From Physcia stellaris (taxonomy: Eukaryota > Ascomycota > Lecanoromycetes > Caliciales > Physciaceae), in contig JABSSW010000002.1 of the NCBI GenBank assembly GCA_018902385.1, positions 682,001 to 746,000 on the forward strand: 64,000 bases of DNA, written 5' to 3'. The notes below the pieces were generated by a model. The model was given only the letters and a program-made list of their open reading frames with translations. It did no database searches and was not told the origin of the DNA. Within the stretch, counting starts at the first letter, position 1. Each line of letters opens with the position of its first letter. The translations under genes were made by a program, and so were the position numbers. Of the stretch, positions 1-10,574 are shown piece by piece.

Positions 1-1104
1 AACCTCACACCTGGAGATGAGAAGCGCACATCCTACAACAACCAGATCCCACGCGTCTCGGAGCAAATCTTGCAAGACGGCGCGTCTGCCTCTCTCGCTG
101 ACGCCACCGCCAAAGCATGGATGATGCAAGAACTCGCGCGTCGTCGCGCCGAAGCCAATGCCGCTGGCCCCGCCCGTCCCGCCAGCAGAACCTCATACAA
201 GCCCACTTCGGCCGCGGACGAGATCTCGAGACCTCCCAGCCGAGCAGGCAGTATCGCTCGCAGCGTGACAGATGGCGTACGAGACTACATCCGTCCCCGT
301 GCCAGCATGGACAGCATACGCTCGACACGATCGGAAAATACAGACCTCTCCCGCAGCCACAGCAGAAGCAGCAGCAAGAACCGAGACTCGAGTGGCGGGT
401 GGCGTGCTCAGCTACGCCGAAAGGGAAGCTTCAGCTCCTGGCGCAGTAACAAACCCCAGCAGGAAGAAGCGAAATCACTGACCTCCGACGGCGGCGTGAA
501 CCTCAACCGCCAACTCCCCGCCCTGCCCGGTCTGGACCAGTACAAAGAGAAGAAACCCAAGCCGGCGCACATAGCCCAGATCATGCGGCCCGGTGCGCGG
601 GGAGCCAAGACCGAGAAATCGAAGCCCGTGACTATGAGCACCTTCAACACCGCCTCCGCGCTGCCCCTCAGTCCCGCAGAGGAGCAGAGACGCCAGTACG
701 AGCTCCGCCGCGCGGTGGAAACCAAGATGCGCGCCACGGGACGGCAGACTGTGTCGCAGGGTAATCCGTCCGTCCAGAACCCGTACAGCCCTCGCATCAA
801 GAGCCCGCACTCGAACACCACCCACAGTCCGCAACCGAATTCCTATAGCCCGCATCAGATGAAAAGCCCCTCCTCGACGACAGGCCACTACAACGCCGGC
901 CTCAAAGCACCCACCTTTCCGGAGACGATGCGCACGCAGAGTCAGCCTGCGCTGCCGACGGTCCGGAAACCGGCGGAGGTGGGGCAGAAGAAGAGACCGA
1001 GTTTGAGGAAGCGGTTGAGTCGCTTTTGGAGTAATGGGGATGTGAAGGAGAGGGAGAAGGGGATTGGGGGGGTGGGGGTCGGGAAGATGGTTGTTGCGAA
1101 TTGA
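1..1104 (+). CDS. Ser/Pro/Arg-rich protein of unknown function, C-terminal part
   Basis: The reading frame is open from the first base of the window, so the gene starts outside and only about the last 367 residues are visible. The product is low-complexity and probably largely disordered: rich in Ser, Pro, Arg and Lys, with repeated SPH/YSP-type motifs around the last third and a strongly basic tail (KKRPSLRKRLSRFW). An Arg/Glu-rich stretch (EEQRRQYELRRAVETKMRA) in the middle could form a short helix. No enzyme motif or membrane segment is visible. The repeated Ser-Pro and Arg-x-x-Ser sites would suit a phosphoregulated cytoskeletal or signalling protein, but that is inference only. Codon choice and GC content match the housekeeping genes of the window. 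Confidence 0.75.
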   Translation, partial: NLTPGDEKRTSYNNQIPRVSEQILQDGASASLADATAKAWMMQELARRRAEANAAGPARPASRTSYKPTSAADEISRPPSRAGSIARSVTDGVRDYIRPRASMDSIRSTRSENTDLSRSHSRSSSKNRDSSGGWRAQLRRKGSFSSWRSNKPQQEEAKSLTSDGGVNLNRQLPALPGLDQYKEKKPKPAHIAQIMRPGARGAKTEKSKPVTMSTFNTASALPLSPAEEQRRQYELRRAVETKMRATGRQTVSQGNPSVQNPYSPRIKSPHSNTTHSPQPNSYSPHQMKSPSSTTGHYNAGLKAPTFPETMRTQSQPALPTVRKPAEVGQKKRPSLRKRLSRFWSNGDVKEREKGIGGVGVGKMVVAN

Positions 1105-2234
1105 GTTCCTGCCTTATTGGGTTCTCTTTTCGTGGTGTTTCTTCTTTTCTGGTTTTCTACCTATCTAGGGCTTTTTTGGGGGTTTTGATACGATGGCGAA
1201 GTTTATGGTGCTACGGTCGCGCTTACGGTTTCTCGTCTACCTTTGACCATGCATTGTGAGATGGGGAAAATGGGGTATGCGTCACGTCCGTCTACGGTCT
1301 CTTGGTAATGTTGTGCGTGAGTGAGGGAGTGAGGGAGTGAGGGTTATTGTGGGGATATTTCGAGTGGGCAGGACAGGGACAGGCCTATCTTAATTGATAT
1401 CATTTCAACCTTGGGGATGGACTGTGGGGTTCTTTTATCTAGGTATTAGATGTCTAGGTAGTAGATGGCCAAAGTATATAATTACTATTTATCTGTCGAA
1501 GGGGCATCATTCCTTGGTTTTCTTTCTTGATCTTGTCGAGGGGGGCTTTTCTAGAAAGGGAGGGAGGGAGGGACGTGGGAGCCATCTTCTTCTGATGGTT
1601 CTTTAGATTTGGCTGTCCCCAGTCAATAGCCTTCTTTTGCATGCTCACTTTCTTGATATCGCCTCTCCCTTCTCAACTTTCTCTTGTCCTGTCACCCTAT
1701 GTTTTTTAGGGTTTTATCATACACCACCACTACTTTACCTCAAAATCGTCTGATGAAATGACTCCTTGCCAGCGGAAGATTTGCGAATGGACCTATCTTC
1801 TCCTTGTGTAATGTAGAACCCGCTCGAACCGAAAGTCATTGAACTCAAAAGCCAGGTTCTGAGCAAACGAATACGGAATTGTTTGGGTAGTTTCGATGCA
1901 GAAAACCGACATGCGATTTTCTTGGTGGCGAAAAAAGAAAAACAGATGTGAATCTTGCTGCAAAGACAGAACTCGAGTGTCTTTTCATTTTTGGGATTTG
2001 TGATGGGGATAATCGGGCTTCTAGACTTGTTCAGATCTCAGATGACGGCGTTATGTGATAGAAAGAATCTGGGAAGCTTTCGATGTTGAGTTACGTTCCC
2101 TACTTCCAAAACATCTCTCGAGAAAAACGGGAAAAGGCTATCGTGTCAAACTCCCCAACCCTCTTTCTCTTCTTTTCTCTCTCTTTCTTTGTTCCTCGTT
2201 CTCTCTCCCCCTCTCCCCATCCCCCTCCGCCCCC
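1105..2234. other. Intergenic stretch, gene 1 tail to GNAT gene
   Basis: No coding frame resembles a protein family. It holds a perfect short tandem array of GTGAGGGA (three copies, 1321-1344), a G-rich run near 1557-1575 and pyrimidine-rich DNA after 2160. Two genes converge here, so it probably carries two 3' ends. Confidence 0.6.
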
Positions 2235-2957
2235 TCAAAAATCAACAACCCTCCCCATCTCCACAACCCCAAAGCCCGCCTCACTGCCCCCAACCCCAGC
2301 CTCGAACCTCCGTTCCGAAGTCGTCCGCCAGCCTTTGCGCAGGAAGAAGGATTCATTCAGCTCTTTCAGGGTGCTGAGTAGGATCCTGACTTTCCCCTTC
2401 CCCGGGCTTTCTTCTTCGTCTTCTTTTTGGGCATCGCGGACCCGTCGTTTAATTTCTTCGATGCTCAGGTTTATGAGCTGCGACGCGATACCCAGTCCTT
2501 GCAGCGAGGGGGAGATGGCCAGGGGGATGAGTTCCCAGGTTGGGTACTCCCTTTCCTGTTCTTCTGCTTCTGATGTTCCCTGCTTTAGCGCAAAAGGCTC
2601 CTCCCCCTTCCGCTTAAATAATTTATTAACCTCCGTCAGGGATCCCCCTTCCCCCTCCCCTTTCCCAGGCAGGGTATAAGGCTTCGCGGACGCGGTGCCC
2701 ACCAACTCACCAGCGCCACTCTCACTAAAAGCGAGTATGCAGAACCCGTCTGGACCAATTTCTTCGAGGAGTTGAGTCGGGCTGTGCAGGCGTTGCTCGG
2801 TTAGCACGACGGTGTTGTGGCCGGTTTGGTGCGCGTGGGAGAAGGCGGTGTTGATGAGCGTGGTGAGGGCGGGGAGGTGCGGGGATGCGGAGAGCGAGGT
2901 GGCGGAGAGGATGGTTGTTGAGATTGGATATGGGGTTTGGGAGTGGGTGGATGGCAT
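2235..2957 (-). CDS. GNAT-family N-acetyltransferase
   Basis: A single-exon frame of 240 codons. The acetyl-CoA-binding motif A of the GNAT fold (Q/R-x-x-G-x-G/A) is readable as SPSLQGLGIASQLI at about residues 149-162, preceded by the expected beta strand (ELIPLAI). The N-terminal half carries the usual strand-helix elements (FSHAHQTG, FCILAFSESGAGELVGTAS), and a late strand ends in LNESFFLRKGWRTTSERRF, like the C-terminal 'xFYxKxGF' element of the family. An acidic, glycine-rich insert (GKGEGEGGS) lies between. GNAT enzymes transfer acetyl from acetyl-CoA to an amine; the substrate cannot be told. The start is the first Met with a plausible N-terminus. No signal peptide, so probably cytosolic. 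Confidence 0.8.
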   Translation of the reverse strand: MPSTHSQTPYPISTTILSATSLSASPHLPALTTLINTAFSHAHQTGHNTVVLTEQRLHSPTQLLEEIGPDGFCILAFSESGAGELVGTASAKPYTLPGKGEGEGGSLTEVNKLFKRKGEEPFALKQGTSEAEEQEREYPTWELIPLAISPSLQGLGIASQLINLSIEEIKRRVRDAQKEDEEESPGKGKVRILLSTLKELNESFFLRKGWRTTSERRFEAGVGGSEAGFGVVEMGRVVDF

Positions 2958-3724
2958 TGGAAGGCTGGTGAGTGTGGGGAGGGAGTTTGGGGTCGGGATT
3001 ATTCGATAGGCGTAGGTGTTTGGATTGCGAGGTATGTCTCTCAGGCGAGCGGCTTCTATGACGTGATCTGTAGCTCTGGAATTAGCTGGGAAAAGGGCGA
3101 ACCTACAAAAGAACTTGGGATGGTGCCGTAGAGAAACTGAGCTTGGAGGTGTGAAGGAGGTACAGAGAGGGAGTACCAGTTACGAGTTGACTTAAGGAAA
3201 TGACCTGATATCTCGTCCCGGTGACGAAGGGGAAGAAATTAAAGGTTTGAAGAAGTGCCGGACTGGGGCAGACTCGTAGGAGAGCGGAGCTATTGAAAGG
3301 AAATGATGCTTTGGCGGATGACGTTTATTAAATGATATCGTGTGCTGGACAGTGATAATTGTGAAGTAGAATGAGACTCAGTACAATGCAAGGTAACGAT
3401 GAGAATAGTCCAACGAAGCACCTCGGTTTTAAAGGCCGAGCGAGGTCGGAGCCCGGACATAGCAGCCGTGTCAGCTTCCAAATCGGACTTCTTGTTGATG
3501 TACCTCAGAGAACCTCTATGAAGCGGCTTTCGTTATTTGTTTCGTGTATATATATACCTCGGACCCGAGCATGGACCGAGAACAGGTATCTTTTGATGAG
3601 AAAAGGGGAGCGTACCGTGGACCGTCCCCCTCAAGATCTTGGTGCTGTTTTCCCTGCTTGCAGTTACGCCGATAGAATGCTCAACGGCTTCTGCTGCCAC
3701 GCCATGCTTTTCTTGAAGCGTCAT
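2958..3724. other. Intergenic stretch between GNAT and enoyl-CoA isomerase genes
   Basis: Contains the 5' flank of the GNAT gene and the 3' flank of the isomerase gene. Short frames here have no family resemblance and no good exon signals. Nothing else recognised. Confidence 0.5.
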
Positions 3725-4855
3725 TCATAGTTTAGGACCGTATCTTTTGCCTCCATTCTGTTTCTCCCATTCTTCAAGTCTCTTCCTCTGCTCTTGATCC
3801 AGAGCCTTCCTCGCCTCCTCTCGTTCTTTTAGTGTTTTTGAACCACCGTCCATCAGATCCAGGTATCGCACCGTTTCTCCCCACATCTCTTCCTTGAGAA
3901 CGCCGTATATCCCGCTGTGGCCTCGTTTGACCAGTTTGTTCTCTTCGATAAAACTCAGGACGTCTTCCGCACCGCCTAGCCCATCCACTAGTCCCTCTTT
4001 GAGCGCTTCCAATGCAGCGAATCTCTTGCTCTCCAGTATCATCGTGCGAAAGGTGTTCGGATTAGGTACTTTTTGACGGAAAATGCTGGCCATTGGTGGC
4101 TGGAGAGGCGCCCCAAAGTCGAGCTCATTCAGGCACAGGAAACCGTGGTGAGGATTCATAAAGCGATAGTCATGCATCATAGCGGTCATGAAACCTCCTG
4201 CAAAGGCATGACCGTTGATGAGGGCGATGGTCGGCATGGGGTACCTGTTTGCGCAGGAAGCGCTCAGTTAGCTGAATACACAGTCACGGCGCTCAAGCGT
4301 GAAATAATGTGCGCAAAAGATGAAAGTCTACTTGGTTCAATAGCCAGAAGATCGATTTGTCGAGCTGAGCGCCCGAGAGCCTTGTGAAATGACTGCACGT
4401 CTCATGGATGGCCAATTCTCTCTTCTATTGCAGAACCAAGGGAAAGGAGATTTAACCTACGTCAAAAGCCTCCGCCAAAGCGGGTACAGCATCCTCTCAA
4501 AGAACCCTTTTGTCTTCACGGCCGTCTCGAAATCCAAGCCATTGCTGTAAAACTTTGGTATTGCTGAAGTCGTGACCACAACACCTTTGGGGAAGCGAAA
4601 TTCTAGGATATCGAGAGCCAGCATAAAGGTAGATAGAAAGGCGGGTGTCAATCGATTGTCTGGCGGGTGGTTGAAGGTAAGAAGGTAGGTTCGGGCTGAA
4701 GGTTGCGTTGCTGTTATACTGCTTGCCTTGGAGATAGGAAGGGTGAAGAGGGGCGGTATTGGAGGCATTGGGAAGGCAGGATATGGGATGGCGCAATTGA
4801 ATGTTTGGGTAGCGATGGAGGCAGAGGAGAGGAGGTCAGAATCGGGGTGAGACAC
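3725..4855 (-). CDS. Enoyl-CoA hydratase/isomerase (delta3,delta2-enoyl-CoA isomerase type)
   Basis: Two exons, 4855-4461 and 4244-3725, joined across a 216-nt intron (donor GTAGGT, acceptor CAG). The junction restores the conserved crotonase passage RRLLT/YPMPTIALINGHAFAGG, so the intron is well supported. Key family features: the substrate-pocket strand NGLDFETAV, the oxyanion-hole glycines in NGHAFAGG, the following MMHDYRFM helix and the ELDFGAP loop. About 304 residues, close to yeast Eci1/Dci1-type enzymes, which shift double bonds of unsaturated fatty acyl-CoAs during peroxisomal beta-oxidation. The protein ends in PKL, a weak variant of the SKL-type peroxisomal targeting signal, so a peroxisomal location is likely but not certain. 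A start at the later Met before PPIPPLF is possible. Confidence 0.85.
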
Positions 4856-5251
4856 CCATTTATCTCAGCCGAGTGTATCAAGATCCTGGTAAAAGGACCG
4901 CGGCTTGTCCTGATGGGGACTCCTTATGCAATGGAACCTTGGAAGTCTTCTTCATGGAACATTTCCTGCACTCGCCTTGGCTACTAACTATTGAGTGCCG
5001 ACATGGACTAAATCCAGTTGTGTAGTCTATGTACTAGTGGTTGATTCACTTTTAGAATTCATGATATGATATTTGTCTATTCTAACCATCGTCTACCGTT
5101 CTTTTCTTTTTCCACGAAATAGCATGCATGACTATTTTCCTTCTGATTTCAGGTCGAATCCGAGGTTCGCCTATATGAAACCAGACCATGGGATAGATTG
5201 TAGACACTGTATCCAAGTGGACAACTGCCTAAATTGCCTGTTCCCAACAAC
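4856..5251. other. Intergenic stretch between isomerase and CPA1 genes
   Basis: About 400 bp with the isomerase promoter and the 3' flank of CPA1. No coding signal or repeat seen. Confidence 0.5.
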
Positions 5252-6868
5252 TCATGCTGCGGCTGCGAGCCTGGCTTCTTCGGCCATGTTTTGCATCCCG
5301 ATCGTTGGAGCCACGCCAACTCTTCCCTTGGCTAGCATATCTTGCAAGAGGGGACTTGGCCTTGTGTCGCGGTTTGGCTGGAAGATGGCTTGATTCTTCT
5401 TGTAAGCTTTGACCGTTTCGAGGTAAGAGTCGAAGAGATATGAAGAGTCCAGAGGTCCGCCGCGAGCCTCGGGATGGAACTGTGTCCCAAAAATCGGGCG
5501 GGACTTGTGGATGATGCCTACCACTCCAATCAGCGCAATGTACAATCAAGAATTATGGACTGACGGACCTTCATTACTGGAGTCATTTAGGTTAACGAAG
5601 TATTCTTTCCAGTCGCTTGGAAGGGTTGAAGCATCTACAGCGTAACCATGGTTTTGGCTCGTGATATGGCATTTGCCCGTCGTGAGGTCCAGCGCTGGGA
5701 TGTTGTGGGCTCGATTACCATACTTCAGCTTGATGGTCCTAGCGCCAGCTGCCAACGCAACCAACTGATGGCCAAGGCAGATCCCCATGATTGGAATCTG
5801 AGACGACTCCATCACTTTACGAAGGTGGTAAACCGTATCTTGACAATGAGTGGGATCTCCGGGGCCGTTGCTGATGAAGATGCCATCGAAGCTATGAGTA
5901 TTTTAGCATTCTGCCCTTGCTGTGGTAAGGGTAATGGAATGCAGGCTGCTTACTGATGAGCGACCTTGTGAACTGGATAGTCGTACGGGAAGGCGGTCAC
6001 ACTTGCCCCTCGGCCGACAAGGCTTCGTAGAATGTCTGATTCGTATTTTAGACATTGCACAAACACGTTGTAATTTCACTCACTCTCTTTAACGCCGCAA
6101 TCGATGACAGCAACATGAAGGTCTCCATGAGGAGAGCTGACATGGAAAGGCGCCTTCGTGCTGACCTTTTCCACGAGGTTGATTTGCTCGGGGTCGACGA
6201 AAGCCTCGTCTTGGTCCGCGTCGTACTCCTCCCCGATGGTTATTCTGGCCAAGGAAGAGCCCTGCTCTCTGAGATAAGTGACAATCGCGCGGGTGTCAAC
6301 CCCTGAGATGGCGGGCACGCCTTCACGAGCGCACCACTCGCTCAGGCTCTCAACGGCGGTCCAGTGGCTATACTTCTCTGCAACATCCGCGACGACCACT
6401 CCACAAGCCTGAAGATGTGGGCTCTCGAAGTATCTCAGGAGCCCATTTTCGTCTCGCGCCGAAGAAGGCACACCGTAATTGCCAATCAGCGGCTGTGTAA
6501 AGACTAGAATTTGCCCTCGATAGGATGGATCGGTCAGAGACTCAGGATATCCGACGAGGGAGGTGGTGAAGACGGCTTCCCCAGATATGTTCGATTTAGC
6601 GCCGAAGGATCTACCACTGAATACTGGTCCGTCCTATTGAGATTAGTGGTACGTCATGATGTCCACTGTTGGCTTGACTTACCCTGATGGTAAATGTAGC
6701 TCTGTCGTGAGAGATTGGCGTAGATCTTGGTCTGGGATTGGGGACCTGACGAGGCGTATTGCCATCTTGAACCGTCGCCAGTTGACGGGTTTGGGCGGCG
6801 ACGCTGATATGAAAGTTCCCAGGCTTAGCATATCTCAAGCTACTCGGCCTGAACAAGGCTCGGAGCAT
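5252..6868 (-). CDS. CPA1: Arginine-specific carbamoyl-phosphate synthase, small (glutaminase) subunit, mitochondrial
   Basis: Five exons: 6868-6683, 6633-6084, 6035-5954, 5891-5569 and 5517-5252. All four introns are 48-62 nt and the junctions rebuild 468 residues, the expected size for Neurospora arg-2/yeast CPA1 proteins. The first ~35 residues are Arg/Ser-rich and lack acid, a typical mitochondrial presequence. The N-terminal CPSase small-chain domain follows ([47 protein letters not shown]), then a class-I glutamine amidotransferase domain: SNGPGDP, nucleophile Cys at about residue 311 in GICLGHQL, and the catalytic His-x-Glu in GTQFHPEA. It hydrolyses glutamine and passes ammonia to the large subunit for arginine synthesis. 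The leader carries an arginine-attenuator-like uORF ending 60 nt upstream of this start, which implies translational repression by arginine. Confidence 0.95.
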
Positions 6869-6928
6869 CGTATCTAATTGTGTTTCCTAGATGATGGTGA
6901 AATGTGGCGGTGTTGTGGATGGTGTGCT

Positions 6929-7129
6929 TCAATTCACGGATGCCTTCCAAAGATGGTCTATGCATGCCTGATAAGCAGCTGTTCAAAGATGGGTTTGAGC
7001 AGGAGATATACCAGAAATGTAATCCTACAGAACGGCAATTAGCTTTCGAAAATTTTCACCGCTGGATGTAGGTGGCTGTAATTTAAAGAGACATACCTGA
7101 GAAGTGAAGACTGTAGGAGAATCCCGCAT
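6929..7129 (-). promoter_or_regulatory. Arginine attenuator peptide-like uORF of CPA1, split by an intron
   Basis: In the CPA1 leader, an ATG at 7129-7127 opens 11 codons reading MRDSPTVFTSQ and stops exactly at a consensus donor (GTATGT, 7096). A CAG acceptor at 6970-6968 opens 12 more codons containing IDHLWKASVN and a TGA at 6931-6929. Spliced length is 23 residues. The Neurospora arg-2 attenuator peptide has the same layout (a PSVFTSQ-like start, then SDHLW) and stalls ribosomes when arginine is abundant, lowering initiation at the main start. The 129-nt intron has a CTAAT branch-like element. In this splice the DYLS of Neurospora is replaced by ACI: one residue is missing and the Asp at position 12, important in Neurospora, is absent. 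The resemblance of both halves makes the call strong; function is inferred. Confidence 0.8.
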
Positions 7130-7686
7130 CAACGCGACAGTGCTCAAGGCACTTGGTACTGATTGAGGAGGTGACTGTCAAGAAGTGAGGCAGGTGGAGG
7201 AAGGGGTTTTCTTGAAGAAAATTGCGTTGGCGGGATGTGTATGCAGCAATGTGGGGAAGGTTTTTGTGCGGGGATGACGCAGACGCTTCTCGCTTTCCTT
7301 TTGCTCCAAACAATAACAATATGATGAGTAGGAGATTGACGGCGATCGAACAGCAAATTCAAAAGACAAACTGCTTCCTGGATTGACAGCCCTTCACAAC
7401 CTGTCGTGTTCGCAATGAAGGAGCAACAAGGCACACGTCTGCAAATTGCAACAGCGCTTCATCTTAGGGTTGGGGTTATCAATTATCACAGCTTTCGCCA
7501 CCTCCACCCGCCCTGTCATCACCACCACGGCCACCGCTCTGTTGTATGGAACACCACATTGACAATTCACGATTATACGTTGAGGCATTGTTGATTTTGC
7601 GTTCGAATATACACATGATTACGTTCAAATCGCAAAAATCGAGCATTTATTCAAGCAGTTGACAGTTGACTCTTGACTGAATCTCA

Positions 7687-7755
7687 TTGTTGCAATTGCA
7701 ATTGCAACATTGTTGCAACCTCTATTGCAATTTCTATTGCAATTGCAATATATAT
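7687..7755. repeat. Cluster of TTGCAA/ATTGCAAT palindromic units
   Basis: At least six TTGCAA hexamers, several as ATTGCAAT, are packed into about 70 bp and end in an alternating TATATATA run. The sequence is low-complexity and self-complementary. It could be a degenerate microsatellite or a set of binding sites; the sequence alone cannot tell. Confidence 0.7.
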
Positions 7756-7784
7756 ACAAGAACTCTTCTAGCGTGCACCTCACA

Positions 7785-7820
7785 TTAGCGTTGTTGAGCA
7801 CGTTAGCGTTGTTGAGCACG
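7785..7820. repeat. Perfect 18-bp tandem duplication
   Basis: TTAGCGTTGTTGAGCACG occurs twice in immediate succession (7785-7802 and 7803-7820) with no mismatch, next to the TTGCAA cluster. Most likely a recent slippage duplication. Confidence 0.85.
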
Positions 7821-7996
7821 ATTATCGCATATCGCTAATACATCAATGCGTCAAAAATTGCATGATCTCGAATCGTTGTATTCGTTTCTAGCAAGCTTTC
7901 ATGTCACTTCTCATACTAATTTGTATTGCAAAGTATCTTCACAGCTGCTCAACAGCGACATCAACAGTAGAGATGAATGATGTGTCTGCAATAATC

Positions 7997-8030
7997 TCAT
8001 GCTCTGACATGAGCTCATGCCAGAGCATGA
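7997..8030. repeat. 34-nt near-perfect inverted repeat
   Basis: Each arm reads TCATGCTCTG-A/C-CATGAG around a GAGCTC centre, with a single mismatched pair (8007 versus 8020). The arms contain nested CATG palindromes. It lies about 0.95 kb upstream of the secreted-protein gene at 8972. Confidence 0.8.
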
Positions 8031-8971
8031 AATAGCTGTAATTGTCAATGAGAGACATTGAGCAATATCTCTGATTCGGCTGCTCACTTTGTATGATAAA
8101 CTGTATGGTAGTCAGGCAGTCAACATGGGGACTCTTTTGGATTTTCGTCTTATCTCAGGGGCCCTTAGGCGGAATACGGGATAGACTGCCCCGGAATCAG
8201 GTTTATCCGAAGACCGTGCACCTCACGCTAGGAAATAATTCTTGTACTGGGTTAATCTTACTCATGACCCTTTATCTATCCGGCCATGATGATTGGCTGA
8301 AGATATCTACCACGTGATCTACCTACTCACTGACGAGTCGTCTCATCTTTCTCCAAGGCCATACGGTCTTCTTACATGTACTCTAAGATACTTGACTCGA
8401 AATGATTCTTCGACTTGAACATGCACTTTGATCATGCCGGACGTCTGCTATCCCTACCCGGCAGCGCGTTGAGCGGAAGACTACTAAGAATAGAGTACCT
8501 ACAGTCGTTGCGAGATTGATATCGCACCAGCTCTTTCCTTGAGAAGGCTGTTATAGTTCCCTCCTTTTCGTTTCTTTTCAGCATAAGCCGTTCCTCTGCA
8601 TTATGTCTAATCCGATTTACTTCAGCCTAATATGTGAGATCTCCCATGTTCTTCACCTCCTTCTCTCTTACCGTCAATGCCCCATGTAAAGATTCGTCCT
8701 AGGAGAGTGCACGGCATCGTTACGGTTAGTGGTCCGTCTCCGACCATATCTTTCTACGGAAGATCTTGTACTCCTGATGAGTTCGAAAAGAGACGTTCAT
8801 CCCGTGTACTCGTATCGGCTCGCGAGTCGCATGCGCGGTTGTTCTATGTGGCGCGTTGACCTCTGTGCTAACAAACCTTTCTTGCACTACTGGGTATATA
8901 GATGCTAAATGCCTGTGTGAGCACCGGTGGGAGATACCATTCTTGAATAGGCAATCCTTTTTTCATGCACC

Positions 8972-10019
8972 ATGAAGCATCTACTGTTCACAAATTTACA
9001 GTGCCTCCTGTATCTCGACATCTTCACTCAAGCAGCATACATCCCAAGCGTAAACGTGCTCAAGCCTTCAACCCAGAGCTTTCCTTTTAACCTCACTCTA
9101 CCTCACAATGTCAATGTCAATACCAGGTATCCTCTCCTTCTTGGCTCTTCTCACAGGATAAATCGCTAATTCTGTCCTCAGTCTCGGCGCGCCCCCTCCC
9201 GTCCCCTTCCGCTTCCCATTCCCCAATTCAAACATGGCACTTGTTTTCACCTCCTTCGACGCCGTGCTGCCCAGCACCTCGGTCCTCTCGACCTTCATAG
9301 ACGCATTGCTCTTCGCCGTCGACGGTCTCGCCATCGACGCCCGCCAGCCAACCCCCTACGGCCGCCCGCTACGCTGGCAACAAGGCGCCGCCGAACTCTC
9401 CATCCTCCCAATAAATAGTGTCAACTACATAATCCTCGCCAACACCATCGGCGCCCTCGAAGCCGCAGCGATAACCTTCGGCTCCGTGCGCAACGGCATG
9501 TACGCCACGCGCTTCGACATCTACGTCGCAAACACGAAAATCGGGACCGGACGACTCGCTTCCAGGCGCCCTTCCCCGAGGCCACCAAGGCTGGAGTTCC
9601 CTGCCTCAGAAACCAACACCACAGCAGCCACCGCCCGCCGCGCTCTCACCGCTTTCAGAGACCCAATGACTTTCCGCATCGCGGACACGCCCATCGCCCT
9701 CTATCTCTCCGACTACCGCGGTCAGATTCTCCTCCCCGACGCCCTCTATCTCCTCCTTCACCCGATGCTCACCGCCGCTGGAGCCATCCGAGATACGGGC
9801 GCCGATACCTTCATCGGCAGAAGCTGGACGTGGAGACACGCCGACCTGCAACTGGCTCTGTACCCAAAGGTAATTATGAGCTGGCGCAATATGGCGACTG
9901 CGGCGAAGGGGATGAAGGATTGGATGATGAAGTACGGAGGAAAGGATACCAGGTTTGAAGTTGATATGGAGATGGTGGGGAGTTTAGGGTTGGGACGGTT
10001 GGGGAGGGCTTGGTCGTGA
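8972..10019 (+). CDS. Predicted secreted protein of unknown function
   Basis: Two exons, 8972-9126 and 9182-10019, separated by a 55-nt intron (GTATCC...CTCAG); the first AG after the donor would lead to a stop, supporting this acceptor. About 330 residues. The N-terminus has a short hydrophobic segment (LLFTNLQCLLYLDIF) followed by small residues, consistent with a signal peptide cut near QAAYI. The mature part has Asn-linked glycosylation sites (NLT, NTT) and alternates polar and hydrophobic stretches, with a Trp-rich patch (RSWTWRHAD) and the motif PMTFRIADTPIALYLSDY. No cysteine framework or catalytic motif is recognised. It may be a fungus-specific surface or secreted protein. Exon 2 is distinctly GC-rich compared with the AT-rich DNA upstream. 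Confidence 0.7.
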
Positions 10020-10574
10020 AAAGGGGTTTGTGGGGGGGGTAAGTCGGTGAGGGCTTGGTCGTGTAAAAGGGGATTGGGGGTGGGATTCTTTAGCTGGTCA
10101 GGACGTAGATGGCTTTTTCTGGCTACCCCGTCAATCAGACCAGCACCTCTCCTGATGGCAGAGCATTCCCATCCACTTTATCCCCGTTCGAGAGCATGCA
10201 TAACAGCAAAATGATAAAGACACAGCTCGGAGCCGAGAATGAGAGAGTTGATCAAGATAGGATATTCAGTGATCATAGCTAGCGCATGCTCAATGGATTA
10301 ACTTATGCTAGGTAGACGATAAGAATAAAGTAGGCAAGTGGATTCCACTTGCAGAAAAGGATATGCTAGGGTACTTTACTGAAGAGTCCGTTTCAAAGGC
10401 CGCCGTTATGCCGAAACCCCGTTCAATCCAGCTCGCGCCCCCTTTTCGCCCGTTCTCTTTCTGATTTCGTAGACTCATCAAACCGGATCAAAGCATCGCC
10501 CCCGCCCCCCATTCCCAACTCCATCACGCCCATCCCCATCACGCCCCCCTTCTCTGCATCATCCCCCTCTCCTT
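10020..10574. other. Intergenic stretch between converging genes
   Basis: Holds the 3' flanks of the secreted-protein gene and of the HODM-like gene. A short near-duplicate of GGTGAGGGCTTGGTCGTG appears just after the stop at 10019. No gene recognised. Confidence 0.5.

Larger units (their letters stand above)
7130..8971. other. Gene-poor stretch with simple and palindromic repeats
   Basis: CPA1 promoter region followed by about 1.5 kb without a supportable gene. It holds a cluster of TTGCAA palindromes (7687-7755), a perfect 18-bp tandem repeat (7785-7820) and a 34-nt near-perfect palindrome (7997-8030). Short frames are not convincing. Confidence 0.6.

Noticed and set aside
2083-2679. 198-codon plus-strand frame (Ser/Pro-rich)
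   Set aside because: It is the opposite-strand shadow of the GNAT gene and starts in a pyrimidine-rich intergenic run; no motif.
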